The notes beneath the pieces are model-generated. The model ran no database searches, was not told where the DNA came from, and worked only from the letters and a program-made list of their open reading frames with translations. DNA of 64,000 bases, from positions 310,001 through 374,000 of the forward strand of contig NZ_CP087715.1 of the NCBI RefSeq assembly GCF_020991125.1, written 5' to 3'. Below, in pieces: positions 43,925-53,493 of the stretch; positions within the stretch are counted from its first letter, which is position 1, and each line of letters starts with the position of its first letter. A program made the translations under genes and the position numbers. Source of the stretch: Microbulbifer celer (GTDB lineage Bacteria > Pseudomonadota > Gammaproteobacteria > Pseudomonadales > Cellvibrionaceae).

Positions 43925-44230
43925 TTACGGGCGCAGCAGGTTGGATAGCCGTGCGTTGGGCTTCTCGGCCTTGCGGAAGATCAGCGCGATCTTGCCGATT
44001 TCCTGCACCAGTTCGGCGCCGCTTTTCTGGCACAGTTCTGCGATCACTTCGCGGCGTACATCGCGGTCATTCACCGCCAGTTTCACCTTGATCAGCTCGT
44101 GATCTTCCAGTGCGCGGTTCAGTTCTTCGAGCACCCCTTCGGTCAGTCCCTTGTCGGCAACGGTGACCACCGGCTTGAGGTTATGACCGACTGTGCGCAG
44201 GGCTTTTTTACGCTCGGCGGTTAAAGGCAT
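43925..44230 (-). CDS. yhbY: Ribosome assembly RNA-binding protein YhbY
   Basis: 101 aa from ATG 44230 (MPLTAERKKALRTVGHNLKP). Single CRM-type domain: PVVTVADKGLTEGVLEELNRALEDHELIKVKL, then VQEIGKIALIFRKAEKPN with the conserved GK...L/ILYR-like loop. It binds precursors of the large ribosomal subunit. It is divergent from rlmE, the arrangement found throughout gammaproteobacteria, which supports the assignment. Confidence 0.94.
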   Translation of the reverse strand: MPLTAERKKALRTVGHNLKPVVTVADKGLTEGVLEELNRALEDHELIKVKLAVNDRDVRREVIAELCQKSGAELVQEIGKIALIFRKAEKPNARLSNLLRP

Positions 44231-44408
44231 ACAATACTCCATCCTTACAGCAGGATTTCCAGTAGGATTAGTGGCAGGCTCCGTCCGTCAGGTTCGAGAA
44301 AACCGAGAGAATCGGGAGATTCGAAAGAACGGGGGGCTTGCGAGTGGCACGGCTGATGGCAGTCTGTGTCTCCTGCCCGATCAACCCTTTGACGATGTAT
44401 TGTAACTG

Positions 44409-45029
44409 ATGGGCCGATCCAAGAGCAGCCATCGCTGGCTGCGTGAACATTTTAACGACCAGTACGTCAAACAGTCCCAGAAGGAAGGCTACAGATCCCG
44501 TGCTTCCTACAAGCTGCAGGAACTGCAGGACAAAGACCGACTGATCAAACCCGGCATGACCGTGGTGGACCTCGGCGCCGCCCCCGGCGGCTGGTCCCAG
44601 GTGGCGGCGGAACTGGTGGGTCACAAAGGCCGTGTGCTGGCCTCGGATATCCTCGAAATGGACGCCCTCGCCGGGGTCGAGTTTGTGCAGGGGGACTTTA
44701 CCGAAGAATCGGTATTCGAAACCCTGCTGGAAACCCTCGGCGAAGAGCGCGCCGACCTTGTGATTTCTGATATGGCCCCCAATATGAGTGGAGTGCGTGC
44801 TGTAGATCAGCCGGCCTCCATGTATCTGGTGGAACTGGCGGTGGACATGGCCGGTCATGTACTGAAGCCGGGCGGTGCCTTTGTGGCCAAAGTGTTCCAG
44901 GGCGAGGGTTTTGACGAACTCTACCGCGACCTGCGCGCCCGCTTCCAGACCGTGGTGACCCGCAAGCCCGGTGCATCCCGGCCGCGCTCACGAGAGGTCT
45001 ACGTGGTGGCCAAAGGCTTCAAGGGATGA
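44409..45029 (+). CDS. rlmE: 23S rRNA (uridine-2552-2'-O)-methyltransferase RlmE (FtsJ)
   Basis: 206 aa Rossmann-fold methyltransferase acting on U2552 of 23S rRNA. Seen: N-terminal [37 protein letters not shown]-binding [15 protein letters not shown], catalytic D in [10 protein letters not shown], and Lys in [10 protein letters not shown] with the terminal Glu in [12 protein letters not shown]. Upstream of ftsH in the standard order. Confidence 0.96.
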   Translation: MGRSKSSHRWLREHFNDQYVKQSQKEGYRSRASYKLQELQDKDRLIKPGMTVVDLGAAPGGWSQVAAELVGHKGRVLASDILEMDALAGVEFVQGDFTEESVFETLLETLGEERADLVISDMAPNMSGVRAVDQPASMYLVELAVDMAGHVLKPGGAFVAKVFQGEGFDELYRDLRARFQTVVTRKPGASRPRSREVYVVAKGFKG

Positions 45030-45355
45030 CCCGCTCACAGATTCGCCGGCCGAAAGTTTGGGCGCCGGCGTCTCTGTGTGTTAAAAGGCTGTGGTTTGAC
45101 CGGCGACCGCCTGAAGGCACAAAAGGAAGGCGGTCAGGACGGTAGCGGATTTGCAACCAGCCGATAGCACAGCTATCTGGTGTAGGGAGCCGATCGCAGT
45201 AAGGCGTCGTAGAAGCACACCGCAAGGCTGAACCCGGCCCGTCACCACGGGTCCTGTTCGGCGCCAGACCGGCGCCGACACAATCGATTTATACCGCCGC
45301 CTATACTGGGTGGAATGGATGTACCTGCAAAGGCAACGGCAAGAGGGCAATCCCT
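45030..45355. other. 326-bp gap between rlmE and ftsH
   Basis: No credible reading frame or strong hairpin with T-run. A TATACT sequence at about 45303 could be a -10 box for ftsH but has no convincing partner. I see nothing else to name. Confidence 0.4.
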
Positions 45356-47287
45356 TTGAATGATATGGCAAAGAATCTGGTGTTGTGGTTGATCATCGCG
45401 GCGGTGCTGCTGATGGTCTTTCAGAATTTCAAACCGCAATCCCGGGACGAATCCATCAACTATTCCGCCTTTGTGGAGGACGTTCAGGCCGGTCAGGTGA
45501 AAAACGTACTGGTCGACGGCCTGGTCATCACCGGCGAAAAAGCCGATGGCAGCCACTTTAAAACCATCCAGCCGCAGATCATTGACGATGAACTGATCAA
45601 CGAGATGGTGCGCAGTGGCGTGCAGTTCAACGGCCGCGAGCCCGAATCCCCCAGCATCTGGCAGCAGCTGCTGGTGGCCAGCTTCCCGATCCTGATCATC
45701 ATTGCCGTGTTCATGTTCTTCATGCGCCAGATGCAGGGCGGCGCCGGCGGGCGTTCCGGCCCCATGTCCTTTGGCAAGAGCAAGGCGCGCCTGCTGGGTG
45801 AAGACCAGATCAAGACCACCTTCGCCGATGTGGCCGGGGTGGATGAAGCCAAAGAAGACGTGCAGGAGCTGGTGGAGTTCCTGCAGGACCCATCCAAGTT
45901 CCAGCGTCTCGGCGGTGCCATTCCCCGCGGCGTACTGATGGCGGGCCCTCCCGGTACCGGTAAAACCCTGCTGGCCAAGGCGATTGCCGGTGAGGCCAAG
46001 GTACCGTTCTTCTCGATCTCCGGTTCCGACTTCGTGGAGATGTTCGTGGGTGTGGGTGCCTCCCGGGTGCGCGACATGTTCGAGCAGGCCAAAAAACAGG
46101 CTCCGTGCATCATCTTTATCGATGAGATCGACGCCGTAGGCCGTCACCGCGGCGCCGGTATGGGCGGTGGCCACGACGAGCGCGAGCAGACCCTGAACCA
46201 GTTGCTGGTGGAAATGGACGGCTTTGAAGGCAACGAGGGCGTGATCGTCATCGCCGCCACCAACCGTCCCGACGTACTGGATAAGGCCCTGCTGCGCCCG
46301 GGCCGTTTCGACCGCCAGGTATTCGTCGGCCTACCGGATATCCGCGGCCGTGAACAGATCCTCAAAGTGCACATGCGCAAAGTGCCGATGGAAGAGCATG
46401 TGGACCCGCAGACTATCGCCCGTGGCACCCCCGGCTTCTCCGGTGCGGACTTGGCCAACCTGGTGAACGAGGCCGCGCTGTTTGCCGCCCGCGCCAACCG
46501 CCGCATGGTGAGCATGGAAGAGTTCGAACGCGCCCGCGACAAGATCATGATGGGTGCCGAGCGCAAGTCCATGGTGATGAACGAAAAAGAAAAGACCAAT
46601 ACCGCGTACCACGAAGCCGGCCACGCCATTATTGGTCGCCTGGTGCCGGAGCACGACCCGGTGCACAAGGTCACCATCATTCCCCGCGGCCGTGCTCTTG
46701 GGGTGACCCAGTTCCTGCCGGAAGAGGACAAGTACAGCCTGTCCAAGCGCGCCCTGGAATCCCAGCTGTGCTCCCTGTTCGGTGGCCGTATCGCCGAAGA
46801 GATGACCCTGGGAGCGGACGGAGTGACCACCGGTGCCTCCAACGATATCGAGCGCGCCACGGATATCGCCCGCAACATGGTGACCAAGTGGGGCCTGTCG
46901 GAGAAACTCGGCCCGCTGCACTACGGTGAAGATGAGACCGGCCAGCCCGGACATGGCAACCCGGTATCCGGCAATACGTCTAACGAGATCGACACCGAGG
47001 TGCGCCGCATCATCGACACCTGTTACGAGCGCGCGGAGACCCTGCTGCAAGAGAACCGCGATATTCTCGAAGCAATGAAAGACGCTCTGATGGAATACGA
47101 GACCCTGGATGCGGAGCAGGTGGACGATCTTATGGCCCGTCGCAAAGTGCGTCCGCCCAAGGACTGGCACGACAACGACTATGGTGGTGGCGGCCCGGCG
47201 GAAAAAGTTTCCGACGTGCCACCCAAGCCGTTAGACGATGCCAAAGACGGCGATACTCCGGTGGGCGGCCCGGTCAACGACCACTGA
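45356..47287 (+). CDS. ftsH: ATP-dependent zinc metalloprotease FtsH
   Basis: 643 aa, full length. Membrane-anchored hexameric protease for quality control and regulatory proteolysis. Start shown is TTG 45356, with AGAGGG eight bases upstream; ATG 45365 (MAKNLVLW) is nearly as good. Two N-terminal helices ([15 protein letters not shown] and [19 protein letters not shown]) flank a periplasmic domain. AAA features follow: [28 protein letters not shown], the SRH with RPGRFDRQV. The zinc site is HEAGH with a later Asp/Glu, and the Gly-rich, acidic tail ends PVGGPVNDH. Confidence 0.97.
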   Translation: MNDMAKNLVLWLIIAAVLLMVFQNFKPQSRDESINYSAFVEDVQAGQVKNVLVDGLVITGEKADGSHFKTIQPQIIDDELINEMVRSGVQFNGREPESPSIWQQLLVASFPILIIIAVFMFFMRQMQGGAGGRSGPMSFGKSKARLLGEDQIKTTFADVAGVDEAKEDVQELVEFLQDPSKFQRLGGAIPRGVLMAGPPGTGKTLLAKAIAGEAKVPFFSISGSDFVEMFVGVGASRVRDMFEQAKKQAPCIIFIDEIDAVGRHRGAGMGGGHDEREQTLNQLLVEMDGFEGNEGVIVIAATNRPDVLDKALLRPGRFDRQVFVGLPDIRGREQILKVHMRKVPMEEHVDPQTIARGTPGFSGADLANLVNEAALFAARANRRMVSMEEFERARDKIMMGAERKSMVMNEKEKTNTAYHEAGHAIIGRLVPEHDPVHKVTIIPRGRALGVTQFLPEEDKYSLSKRALESQLCSLFGGRIAEEMTLGADGVTTGASNDIERATDIARNMVTKWGLSEKLGPLHYGEDETGQPGHGNPVSGNTSNEIDTEVRRIIDTCYERAETLLQENRDILEAMKDALMEYETLDAEQVDDLMARRKVRPPKDWHDNDYGGGGPAEKVSDVPPKPLDDAKDGDTPVGGPVNDH

Positions 47288-47338
47288 CCCGGCGCACTCT
47301 CGTCCCCGTCGGGACGCCTGAAGCTCAGGCTCCCGTCC

Positions 47339-47367
47339 GCAAAAGCGGGCCTCTGGCCCGCTTTTGC
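47339..47367. terminator. Terminator-like hairpin between ftsH and folP
   Basis: Perfect 13-bp inverted repeat GCAAAAGCGGGCC-TCT-GGCCCGCTTTTGC. The A and T tracts are inside the stem rather than after it, but the shape is that of a bidirectional terminator. Confidence 0.75.
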
Positions 47368-47454
47368 GTGCTGGCTTTCCAGCTAGTGGCATGTCAATCC
47401 AAGCCTGTAAGTCTAAATCTTTAAAATAACTTCCTGCTGAGCGGTATCCCTCCC

Positions 47455-48297
47455 ATGCAACTAACCTGCGGCAAGCGCATTCTGGATCTCTCCCGCCCAC
47501 AAGTAATGGGCATCCTGAATACCACTCCGGATTCCTTCTCTGACGGCGGCAGCTATTACGCGCAAGGCGGCCTCGACCTGGAGCTCGCGCTGCGACGCGC
47601 CGAGCAGATTTGCAGCGAGGGCGGCGCTATCATCGACATCGGCGGCGAATCCACGCGTCCCGGTGCCGCAACAGTGACCGAGCAGCAGGAACTGGAGCGG
47701 GTGGTGCCGGTAGTGGAAGCCATCGCCCAACGCCTGGATGTGGTGATTTCGGTGGATACCAGTACCCCCGCCGTCATGCGCGAGTCCGCGAGCGCCGGCG
47801 CCGGCCTGATCAACGACGTGCGCGCGCTCAAACGAGACGGTGCGCTGGAAACCGCCGCTGAGACCGGGCTGCCGGTTTGCGTGATGCATATGCAGGGCGA
47901 GCCCGGCTCCATGCAGTCCAACCCCGAGTACACCGACGTGGTGGCAGAAGTGCGTGCGTTTCTCGACGAGCGCCTGGCAGCCTGCATCGCCGCCGGCATT
48001 CCCCGCGAGCGGGTGATCTACGATCCGGGATTCGGCTTCGGCAAAAACGACGAACACAACCTGACACTGCTGCGCCGTCAGCGTGAACTGGCGCCGGAAG
48101 ATATTCCGCTGCTGGTGGGCATGTCGCGCAAATCCATGATCGGCCGCCTGCTGGACCGCCCCGTGGACGAGCGCCTGCCCGGCAGCCTGGCGCTGGCGAT
48201 GCTGTCTGCCCAGCGCGGTGCTGGTATTATCCGCGTACACGACGTGGCGGAAACCGTAGACGTGCTGAAATTACAGCAGATGGTCGACTGTCCCTGA
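47455..48297 (+). CDS. folP: Dihydropteroate synthase
   Basis: 280 aa TIM barrel that joins p-aminobenzoate to dihydropterin pyrophosphate, the sulfonamide target. Motifs: VMGILNTTPDSFSDGG (loop 1), IIDIGGESTRPGA (loop 2), ISVDTSTPAVMRESASAGAGLINDVRAL, VCVMHMQGEPGSMQ, IYDPGFGFGKNDEHNLTLLR and GMSRKSMIGRLL. Between ftsH and glmM as in E. coli. Confidence 0.96.
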   Translation: MQLTCGKRILDLSRPQVMGILNTTPDSFSDGGSYYAQGGLDLELALRRAEQICSEGGAIIDIGGESTRPGAATVTEQQELERVVPVVEAIAQRLDVVISVDTSTPAVMRESASAGAGLINDVRALKRDGALETAAETGLPVCVMHMQGEPGSMQSNPEYTDVVAEVRAFLDERLAACIAAGIPRERVIYDPGFGFGKNDEHNLTLLRRQRELAPEDIPLLVGMSRKSMIGRLLDRPVDERLPGSLALAMLSAQRGAGIIRVHDVAETVDVLKLQQMVDCP

Positions 48298-48366
48298 TGT
48301 CGATTTGAAAGAAAAAGAAATTGATCAGTACGAGTGCGTACCAATGAGAAGTAAGAGAGTTTAAAG

Positions 48367-49713
48367 ATGGCGAGAAAGTATTTTGGCACCGACGGCATCC
48401 GCGGGCAGGTAGGCGAAGGCGCCATTACCCCGGATTTCATGCTGCGCCTCGGCTATGCCGCGGGCAAGGTGCTGGGCGCCACCAACCAATCCGGCGGTCG
48501 CAACCGTATCCTGATCGGTAAAGACACCCGGGTATCCGGCTACATGTTCGAGGCCGCGTTGGAAGCCGGCCTGATCAATGCCGGTGTCGATGTCGGCCTG
48601 CTGGGCCCCATGCCCACCCCGGCCATCGCCTATCTCACCCGCACCTTCCACGCTCAGGCGGGGATCGTGATCAGTGCCTCCCACAATCCCTACCAGGATA
48701 ACGGCATCAAGTTCTTCAGTGCCGACGGCAGCAAGCTGCCGGATCAGGTAGAGCAGGATATCGAGGCCGCGCTGGACCTGCCTATGGTCACCGCCAAAGA
48801 TCTCGGCAAGGCCTGGCGCATCGACGATGCGGTGGGCCGCTATATCGAATTCTGCAAGGCCAGCACACCCTGGCGCTACTCCCTCGAAGGGCTCAAGATC
48901 GTGCTTGATTGCGCCAACGGCGCCACCTATCACATCGCCCCCAAGGTATTCCGCGAACTGGGCGCGGAGGTGCACGCCATCGGCATTCAGCCGGACGGCG
49001 TGAACATCAACCTCGATTGCGGTTCCACCAAACCGGAGCAGCTGCAGAAGGTGGTGGTTGAACAGGGCGCGGATCTCGGTATCGCCTTCGATGGTGACGG
49101 CGACCGGGTCATGTTCGTGGACAGCAGGGGCAACCTGATCGACGGCGACCAGCTGCTGTTCCTCATCGCCATCCACCGCCAGCAGTTCCTCGGCGGTTGT
49201 AACGGCGTGGTGGGCACCCAGATGAGCAACTACGGTTTTGAGCTGGCCCTGAAAGAGCGCAAGATCCCGTTTGTTCGCGCCAAGGTGGGCGACCGCTATG
49301 TGCTGGAGATGATGAGCAAGAATGGCTGGCACGTGGGCGGCGAATCCTCCGGGCATATCGTCTGTACCGATGTCACCACCACCGGCGACGGCATCATCTC
49401 CGCGCTGCAGGTGTTGCGCGCGGTGAGCGATTTCGGTGAGCCGCTGGATCAGCTCAGCCAGCGCATGCAGATGCTGCCCCAACACATGATCAATGTCCGT
49501 CTCACCAGCCGCGACGGGGTGCTGGAGAATGCCCGGGTGATCAAGGCGGTAGAAGAGGCGGAAGGCGAGCTGGCGGACAACGGCCGCGTGCTGTTGCGCC
49601 CGTCCGGCACCGAGCCATTGATCCGGGTCATGGTCGAAGGCAAGGATCACGCCCTGGTGGAGAAGCTGGCCGCGGATATCGCCGCCGTAGTGGAGCAGGC
49701 CGGCAACGCCTGA
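48367..49713 (+). CDS. glmM: Phosphoglucosamine mutase
   Basis: 448 aa. Converts glucosamine-6-phosphate to glucosamine-1-phosphate for peptidoglycan and LPS synthesis. N-terminal [10 protein letters not shown], active-site phosphoserine in [17 protein letters not shown] (about residue 103), metal-binding [12 protein letters not shown], sugar-binding GGESSGHI, and phosphate-binding [14 protein letters not shown] near the C-terminus are all intact. Confidence 0.97.
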   Translation: MARKYFGTDGIRGQVGEGAITPDFMLRLGYAAGKVLGATNQSGGRNRILIGKDTRVSGYMFEAALEAGLINAGVDVGLLGPMPTPAIAYLTRTFHAQAGIVISASHNPYQDNGIKFFSADGSKLPDQVEQDIEAALDLPMVTAKDLGKAWRIDDAVGRYIEFCKASTPWRYSLEGLKIVLDCANGATYHIAPKVFRELGAEVHAIGIQPDGVNINLDCGSTKPEQLQKVVVEQGADLGIAFDGDGDRVMFVDSRGNLIDGDQLLFLIAIHRQQFLGGCNGVVGTQMSNYGFELALKERKIPFVRAKVGDRYVLEMMSKNGWHVGGESSGHIVCTDVTTTGDGIISALQVLRAVSDFGEPLDQLSQRMQMLPQHMINVRLTSRDGVLENARVIKAVEEAEGELADNGRVLLRPSGTEPLIRVMVEGKDHALVEKLAADIAAVVEQAGNA

Positions 49714-49850
49714 GGCCCGTTCCCCGGCCCGATTTCCGCCGATCGTCGGCGGCGCGCTGGAAGTTGTTGATTAACCGGTAAATATTGCGCGTCGCTGGTT
49801 GTATGTTGCCGGCAATGTCGCTAAGATTTGCGCCCCTTGGAGGAGCACAC

Positions 49851-50591
49851 ATGCGCACACCCCTAGTAGCTGCCAACTGGAAAATGCACGGAACCAAGGC
49901 ATTTGCCGACCAGTTGCTGGCGGCGCTGGCCGAAGGGCTGGCATCCGATGAGTGTTCCACCAGCGTGGTGATCTGTCCGCCTTTCCCCTACCTGACCCAG
50001 GTGGCGGAAGCCGGAAGTAGCAGACTGCAACTGGGGGCGCAGAACCTCAGCGAGCATGCCAGTGGTGCATTTACCGGCGAAGTATCCGCCGAGATGCTGC
50101 AGGATTGCGGCGTCCGTTATGTGATTGTTGGTCACTCCGAGCGGCGCAGCCTGTACGGCGAAAGCAGTGCCCTGGTCGCGGACAAGTTTGCCGCCGCTAA
50201 AGGCGCCGGCCTGATCCCGATCCTGTGTGTGGGCGAGTCCCTCGAGGAGCGGGAATCCGGCAAGACCCTCGATGTGGTCGCCGAGCAGATCGCCGCGGTA
50301 AGCCAGCTTAATCTGGCGGATACTTGGCACAATGCCGTGGTTGCCTACGAGCCCGTCTGGGCCATCGGCACCGGCAAGACCGCAACGCCGGAACAGGCCC
50401 AGGAAGTGCACCGGTTTATCCGCGAGCAACTGGGCGACAAAGGCGCATCCGTACAAATCCTGTACGGGGGCAGCGTTAAGAGTGCAAACGCTGCAGAACT
50501 GTTCGCCCAGGCGGACATCGATGGAGCCCTGGTGGGCGGCGCCTCTTTAAAGGCGGAAGAGTTTGTAAGTATCTGTCGCGCGGCGGGTTGA
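49851..50591 (+). CDS. tpiA: Triosephosphate isomerase
   Basis: 246 aa from ATG 49851, preceded by GGAGGAG. Interconverts dihydroxyacetone phosphate and glyceraldehyde-3-phosphate. Catalytic residues visible: Lys in AANWKMHGTK, His in VIVGHSERR, Glu in VVAYEPVWAIGTGKTA (loop 6), and phosphate-binding LYGGSVKSANA and GALVGGASLKAEEF. The place between glmM and secG is the one found in Pseudomonas-type gene order. Confidence 0.97.
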   Translation: MRTPLVAANWKMHGTKAFADQLLAALAEGLASDECSTSVVICPPFPYLTQVAEAGSSRLQLGAQNLSEHASGAFTGEVSAEMLQDCGVRYVIVGHSERRSLYGESSALVADKFAAAKGAGLIPILCVGESLEERESGKTLDVVAEQIAAVSQLNLADTWHNAVVAYEPVWAIGTGKTATPEQAQEVHRFIREQLGDKGASVQILYGGSVKSANAAELFAQADIDGALVGGASLKAEEFVSICRAAG

Positions 50592-50673
50592 GTGCCAGTT
50601 TTAACCTGGCCACCGCGGGCAGCGAGTAAATTTCATTTATGGGCCAAGGCCCGAGCAACAGGTTTTCTGGACA

Positions 50674-51114
50674 ATGGAAAAACTGGTATTGATCGTCCAT
50701 ATCCTGACAGCACTGGCCATCATCGGCCTGATTCTGCTGCAGCAGGGTAAAGGCGCAGAAGCCGGTGCCTCTTTCGGCGCGGGTGCTTCCAACACCGTAT
50801 TTGGTAGCCAGGGCAGCGGAAATTTCTTTTCCCGCTTGACAGGAATTCTGGCAACCGTATTCTTCGTCACCAGCTTCGGCTTGGCCATCCTCGCCAGCCG
50901 CGACGAAGCACCGGCAATCGACGGCATGCCGCAAGTACCGGCCGCAGTCGAATCCAGAGAGCAGTCCGGTGACGCACCGGCCGCTTCCGACGACATCCCG
51001 GAAGTGCAGCAGGAAGCCCCGGCTTCCGACGAGCTGCCCTCCGTAGAGGAAGCGCCGCAAGCCGAACTGCCGGAAGCCGGCAGCGAAGCAGAAACTGAGG
51101 AGCAGCCTCAGTAA
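50674..51114 (+). CDS. secG: Preprotein translocase subunit SecG
   Basis: 146 aa. Two membrane helices (LVLIVHILTALAIIGLILLQQGKG and LTGILATVFFVTSFGLAILAS) flank the conserved GASFGAGASNTVFGSQGSGNFFSR loop. The tail beyond residue 75 is long, acidic and Pro/Glu/Ala-rich, with no recognisable domain; SecG of E. coli is shorter. Stimulates SecYEG translocation. Followed by tRNA-Leu as in E. coli (secG-leuU). Confidence 0.95.
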   Translation: MEKLVLIVHILTALAIIGLILLQQGKGAEAGASFGAGASNTVFGSQGSGNFFSRLTGILATVFFVTSFGLAILASRDEAPAIDGMPQVPAAVESREQSGDAPAASDDIPEVQQEAPASDELPSVEEAPQAELPEAGSEAETEEQPQ

Positions 51115-51147
51115 GCCGAAAGGCTTAAATCAAAAACGAAAGTTTTT

Positions 51148-51233
51148 GCCCAGGTGGTGGAATTGGTAGACACGCTATCTTGAGGGGGTAGTGAGCTATG
51201 CTCGTGCGGGTTCAAGTCCCGCCCTGGGCACCA
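51148..51233 (+). tRNA. tRNA-Leu (anticodon GAG)
   Basis: Acceptor stem GCCCAGG pairs with CCTGGGC, then A and encoded CCA. The D-arm GTGGAATTGGTAGACAC, anticodon stem CTATC/GGTAG with loop TTGAGGG (anticodon GAG), a long variable arm typical of class II tRNAs, and the T-arm GCGGGTTCAAGTCCCGC are all visible. Just upstream, CAAAAAC-GAAA-GTTTTTG (51131-51148) forms a perfect hairpin touching the first tRNA base. Its position after secG matches leuU. Confidence 0.97.
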
Positions 51234-51268
51234 CATCAAAAGCCGGATCGTTCGACCGGTTTCTTCCG

Positions 51269-51292
51269 AAAGCCCCGCATTGCGGGGCTTTT
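51269..51292 (+). terminator. Terminator after tRNA-Leu
   Basis: AAAGCCCCGCA-TT-GCGGGGCTTTT, a strong stem followed by a short T-run, ending the secG-tRNA transcript. Confidence 0.88.
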
Positions 51293-51405
51293 GTGTTCCT
51301 GAGGGTGCGTTTCGCCCACTCCAGCAGCCGTTCTTCATTCTTATTTACCCAATGGATTCTTCCTTACTTGTTTCTATAATTAGAGTTTATATTTTTCCGT
51401 ATTTA

Positions 51406-51420
51406 GGTACTTTAAGTACC
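51406..51420. promoter_or_regulatory. Perfect palindrome in the AT-rich segment before the mrr remnant
   Basis: GGTACTT-T-AAGTACC lies in an AT-rich stretch (about 51345-51500) that contrasts with the surrounding DNA. It could be an operator, possibly part of the lost restriction system, or a fold with no function. Confidence 0.35.
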
Positions 51421-51496
51421 CATATTGAAAAATAATTAAACAAAATTATCGATTGGGTTTAAAAAATTTCCTATATTGGCACTATGAGTACCCTAA

Positions 51497-51865
51497 AAGA
51501 GTCAAAATAAGGCCAAGGTATCCCCCAAGGGCCCGGATCGCGGTGTCGACGTTATAGCCTCACCTGACGGCCTTGGCCTTACTCAGCCGCGCATCAAGGC
51601 GGAGGTAAAGCACCGCGATGGATCCATGGGTGCCCCGGCAATCCGCGGATTTATCGGCGCGCTGAGGGAAGGGGATTCCGGCCTGTTCGTCAGCACGGGG
51701 GGCTTCAGCCGAGAGGCGCGCTACGAGGCCGACCGTTCTACTTTCCCGCTCACCCTAGTCGACCTCGACGATCTGGCCGATTTGATTGTCAGCCACTACG
51801 AGAGTTTCGATTTGGAAGGCCGGGCACTGGTACCACTTGTGCGGATCTACTGGCCGGTTGATTAA
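51497..51865 (+). pseudogene. Remnant of an Mrr-type restriction endonuclease (catalytic domain only)
   Basis: Translation from 51497 reads KAKVSPKGPDRGVDVIASPDGL, then QPRIKAEVKHRDGSMGAPAIRGFIG and GLFVSTGGFSREARYEADR, up to ALVPLVRIYWPVD. This is the Mrr_cat domain: GPDxGVD Asp, an E-x-K (AEVK) and the G..IR.F.G / GLFV.T.GF.REAR blocks. The DNA-binding N-terminal half of about 150-180 residues is missing, and there is no start codon in frame before the internal ATG at 51626. An 8-codon frame (ATG 51484, MSTLKESK) just upstream may be what is left of the original start after an internal deletion. If translated from 51626, it would lack the key residues. Confidence 0.8.
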
Positions 51866-51955
51866 TTAGATGGCCCTTTATTTCGCGTGGTTTCGCTGAT
51901 ACGAAAGCGATTCAATGAAATCGCTTAACTTGGTCAGTTCTTCACTTTCAATGAG

Positions 51956-52375
51956 TCATTTGCATTGAGCCGTAAAGTCCTTTTCGTCTAGCCAGGCTTC
52001 CTCATTCCCACAGGGATCAAACTGTAGGAATACATCGTTGACTGCCTCAGATTCCGAGAATTCCATACAGCGAGCAATGGCGGCCTGTGGGCCATTCTTG
52101 GTGGTGAATCCGTCTGGCTTCCATTCCTTCAATTGAGTTCTCAAGGCGTCATATGCGGCGAGATCCACATTGCCTAAATAGACATTCGCAGAGCGATTGG
52201 CGTCGGCCATTATTGACTCTTCACTGAAAGAAGATCCCAGGCAGATGGCAGTGGCGTACTTGCGGAAATCCTGTTCTTCTTTGGTGGTTTTCTGATTATC
52301 TGATGCAGTGCTTTTGCTGCAGGCAGAGAGCAGACAGAGACTCAGAAAGAGGAGTGCCTGCTTTTGAGTTCCCAT
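51956..52375 (-). CDS. Small lipoprotein, possibly Tai4-like immunity protein
   Basis: 139 aa from ATG 52375. Lipobox LLSAC follows a short signal peptide, then a charged stretch. The mature part reads DFRKYATAICLGSSFSEESIMADANRSANVYLGNVDLAAYDALRTQL and ends IARCMEFSESEAVNDVFLQFDPC. The YA..ICLG, AYD.L and CMEF.ES pattern resembles the Tai4 family of type VI amidase immunity proteins, though I am not certain of this. No matching amidase effector or secretion genes are in the window. It would then be an orphan immunity gene. Base composition is lower in GC than its neighbours, as with the mrr remnant. Confidence 0.65.
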   Translation of the reverse strand: MGTQKQALLFLSLCLLSACSKSTASDNQKTTKEEQDFRKYATAICLGSSFSEESIMADANRSANVYLGNVDLAAYDALRTQLKEWKPDGFTTKNGPQAAIARCMEFSESEAVNDVFLQFDPCGNEEAWLDEKDFTAQCK

Positions 52376-52487
52376 AAATAGGCCTTTTGGGATATTGGAA
52401 AGTAGCATTTATCGGAACAGGCGTTGCCGTTCCAGATAGTGGCGTGCCCCTCCAGATGAGAGTGTGAGAGCTCTGAAATTTCACGAT

Positions 52488-52515
52488 CTGGTCCAGAGTC
52501 CGGAATCTGGACCAG
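52488..52515. repeat. Short perfect inverted repeat
   Basis: CTGGTCCAGA-GTCCGGAA-TCTGGACCAG, 10-bp arms, in the gap between the YeeN-like gene and the small lipoprotein gene. It has no T-run on either side, so a plain terminator is doubtful. Confidence 0.6.
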
Positions 52516-52595
52516 TGCATTCAGGGTTTATGCAGCAGTCAAGGAGCGCTTTTTTGCCTACTGTTGGGGGAGAAACGGCAGTGTGCGAAGTTTGT

Positions 52596-53315
52596 CTACA
52601 CACCCTCCACATTATGATAAACCGCCTGCACATCCTCTAAGTCATCCAGCATGGCGGTAAACTTCTCGAACAGCGCCACATCATCCCCGCTCACCGTGGT
52701 ATACGTCTGCGGTACAAACTGAATTTCGTCCACCTCAAAATCGATCTCACCAAACGCTTCAATTAACGCCTGCTTGGCTTTGTTGTAGTCGGTATGTGGG
52801 GCGAAGACGGAGAGTTTGCCGTCCTCATTCTCGATATCGGTCACATCCACATCCGCTTCCATCAGCGCTTCCAGTACCGCTTCTTCGTCATCGTGTTTGA
52901 ACACGAGGATGGCCAGGTGATCGAAGCTGTGGCTGACGGAACCTTCGGTGCCGATCTTGCAGTGGGTTTTGGTGAAGGCCTGGCGCACGTCACCAAAGGT
53001 GCGGTTGGGGTTGTCGGTGAGACATTCGATGATGGCCATGCAGCCGCCGGGGCCGAAGCCTTCGTAGCGGGCGCGGGCAAAGTCTTCACCGGCACCGCCT
53101 TTGGCTTTGTCGATGGCTTTCTCGATGACGTGGCTGGGCACCTGGTCTTTCTTGGCGCGCTCGATCAGGCTGCGGAGCGCGAGGTTGCCGTTGGGGTCGG
53201 TGCCTCCAGACTTTGCGCTCACGTAGATTTCGCGGCCATAGCGACTGTAGACCCGGGCCTTCATGTTCGAGGTCTTGGCCATTGATTCTTTGCGGTTTTG
53301 GTAAGCTCTGCCCAT
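52596..53315 (-). CDS. YebC/PmpR-family transcriptional regulator (YeeN subgroup)
   Basis: 239 aa. The start [35 protein letters not shown] and the length match the YeeN subgroup rather than classic YebC. Further family blocks: [63 protein letters not shown] and the C-terminal [16 protein letters not shown]. Recent family work links YebC-type proteins to translation of difficult motifs as well as to DNA binding. Monocistronic, and in the opposite direction to the housekeeping block. Confidence 0.92.
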   Translation of the reverse strand: MGRAYQNRKESMAKTSNMKARVYSRYGREIYVSAKSGGTDPNGNLALRSLIERAKKDQVPSHVIEKAIDKAKGGAGEDFARARYEGFGPGGCMAIIECLTDNPNRTFGDVRQAFTKTHCKIGTEGSVSHSFDHLAILVFKHDDEEAVLEALMEADVDVTDIENEDGKLSVFAPHTDYNKAKQALIEAFGEIDFEVDEIQFVPQTYTTVSGDDVALFEKFTAMLDDLEDVQAVYHNVEGV

Positions 53316-53399
53316 GGGTGGGTGCTCCGGTATCTCTGGTATCCGATAGAGCGATGATTTTAATGGCGGCGCCGGGGGAAATGAAGCGATTCGGGGCCT

Positions 53400-53436
53400 A
53401 AAAAAAGACCGGCGCTAGTGGTTTACCAGGCCGGTC
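53400..53436 (-). terminator. Terminator of the xdhABC operon
   Basis: On the minus strand the stem GACCGGC/GCCGGTC, with an inner TGGTAAACCA, is followed by seven T. It lies about 60 bp after the xdhC stop. Confidence 0.88.
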
Positions 53437-53493
53437 AAAAAGACAGGGTAGGTGTTAATACCCTTGAGTGAACATCGTTTGGCGGGGCCGGTT

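Noticed and set aside
38776..48356. ATGAGAAGTAAGAGA occurring at about 38779 and 48342
   Set aside because: A single 15-base match in 64 kb can arise by chance, and the flanks do not match.
48361..49650. 429-codon minus-strand open frame
   Set aside because: Antisense to glmM, which has all active-site motifs.
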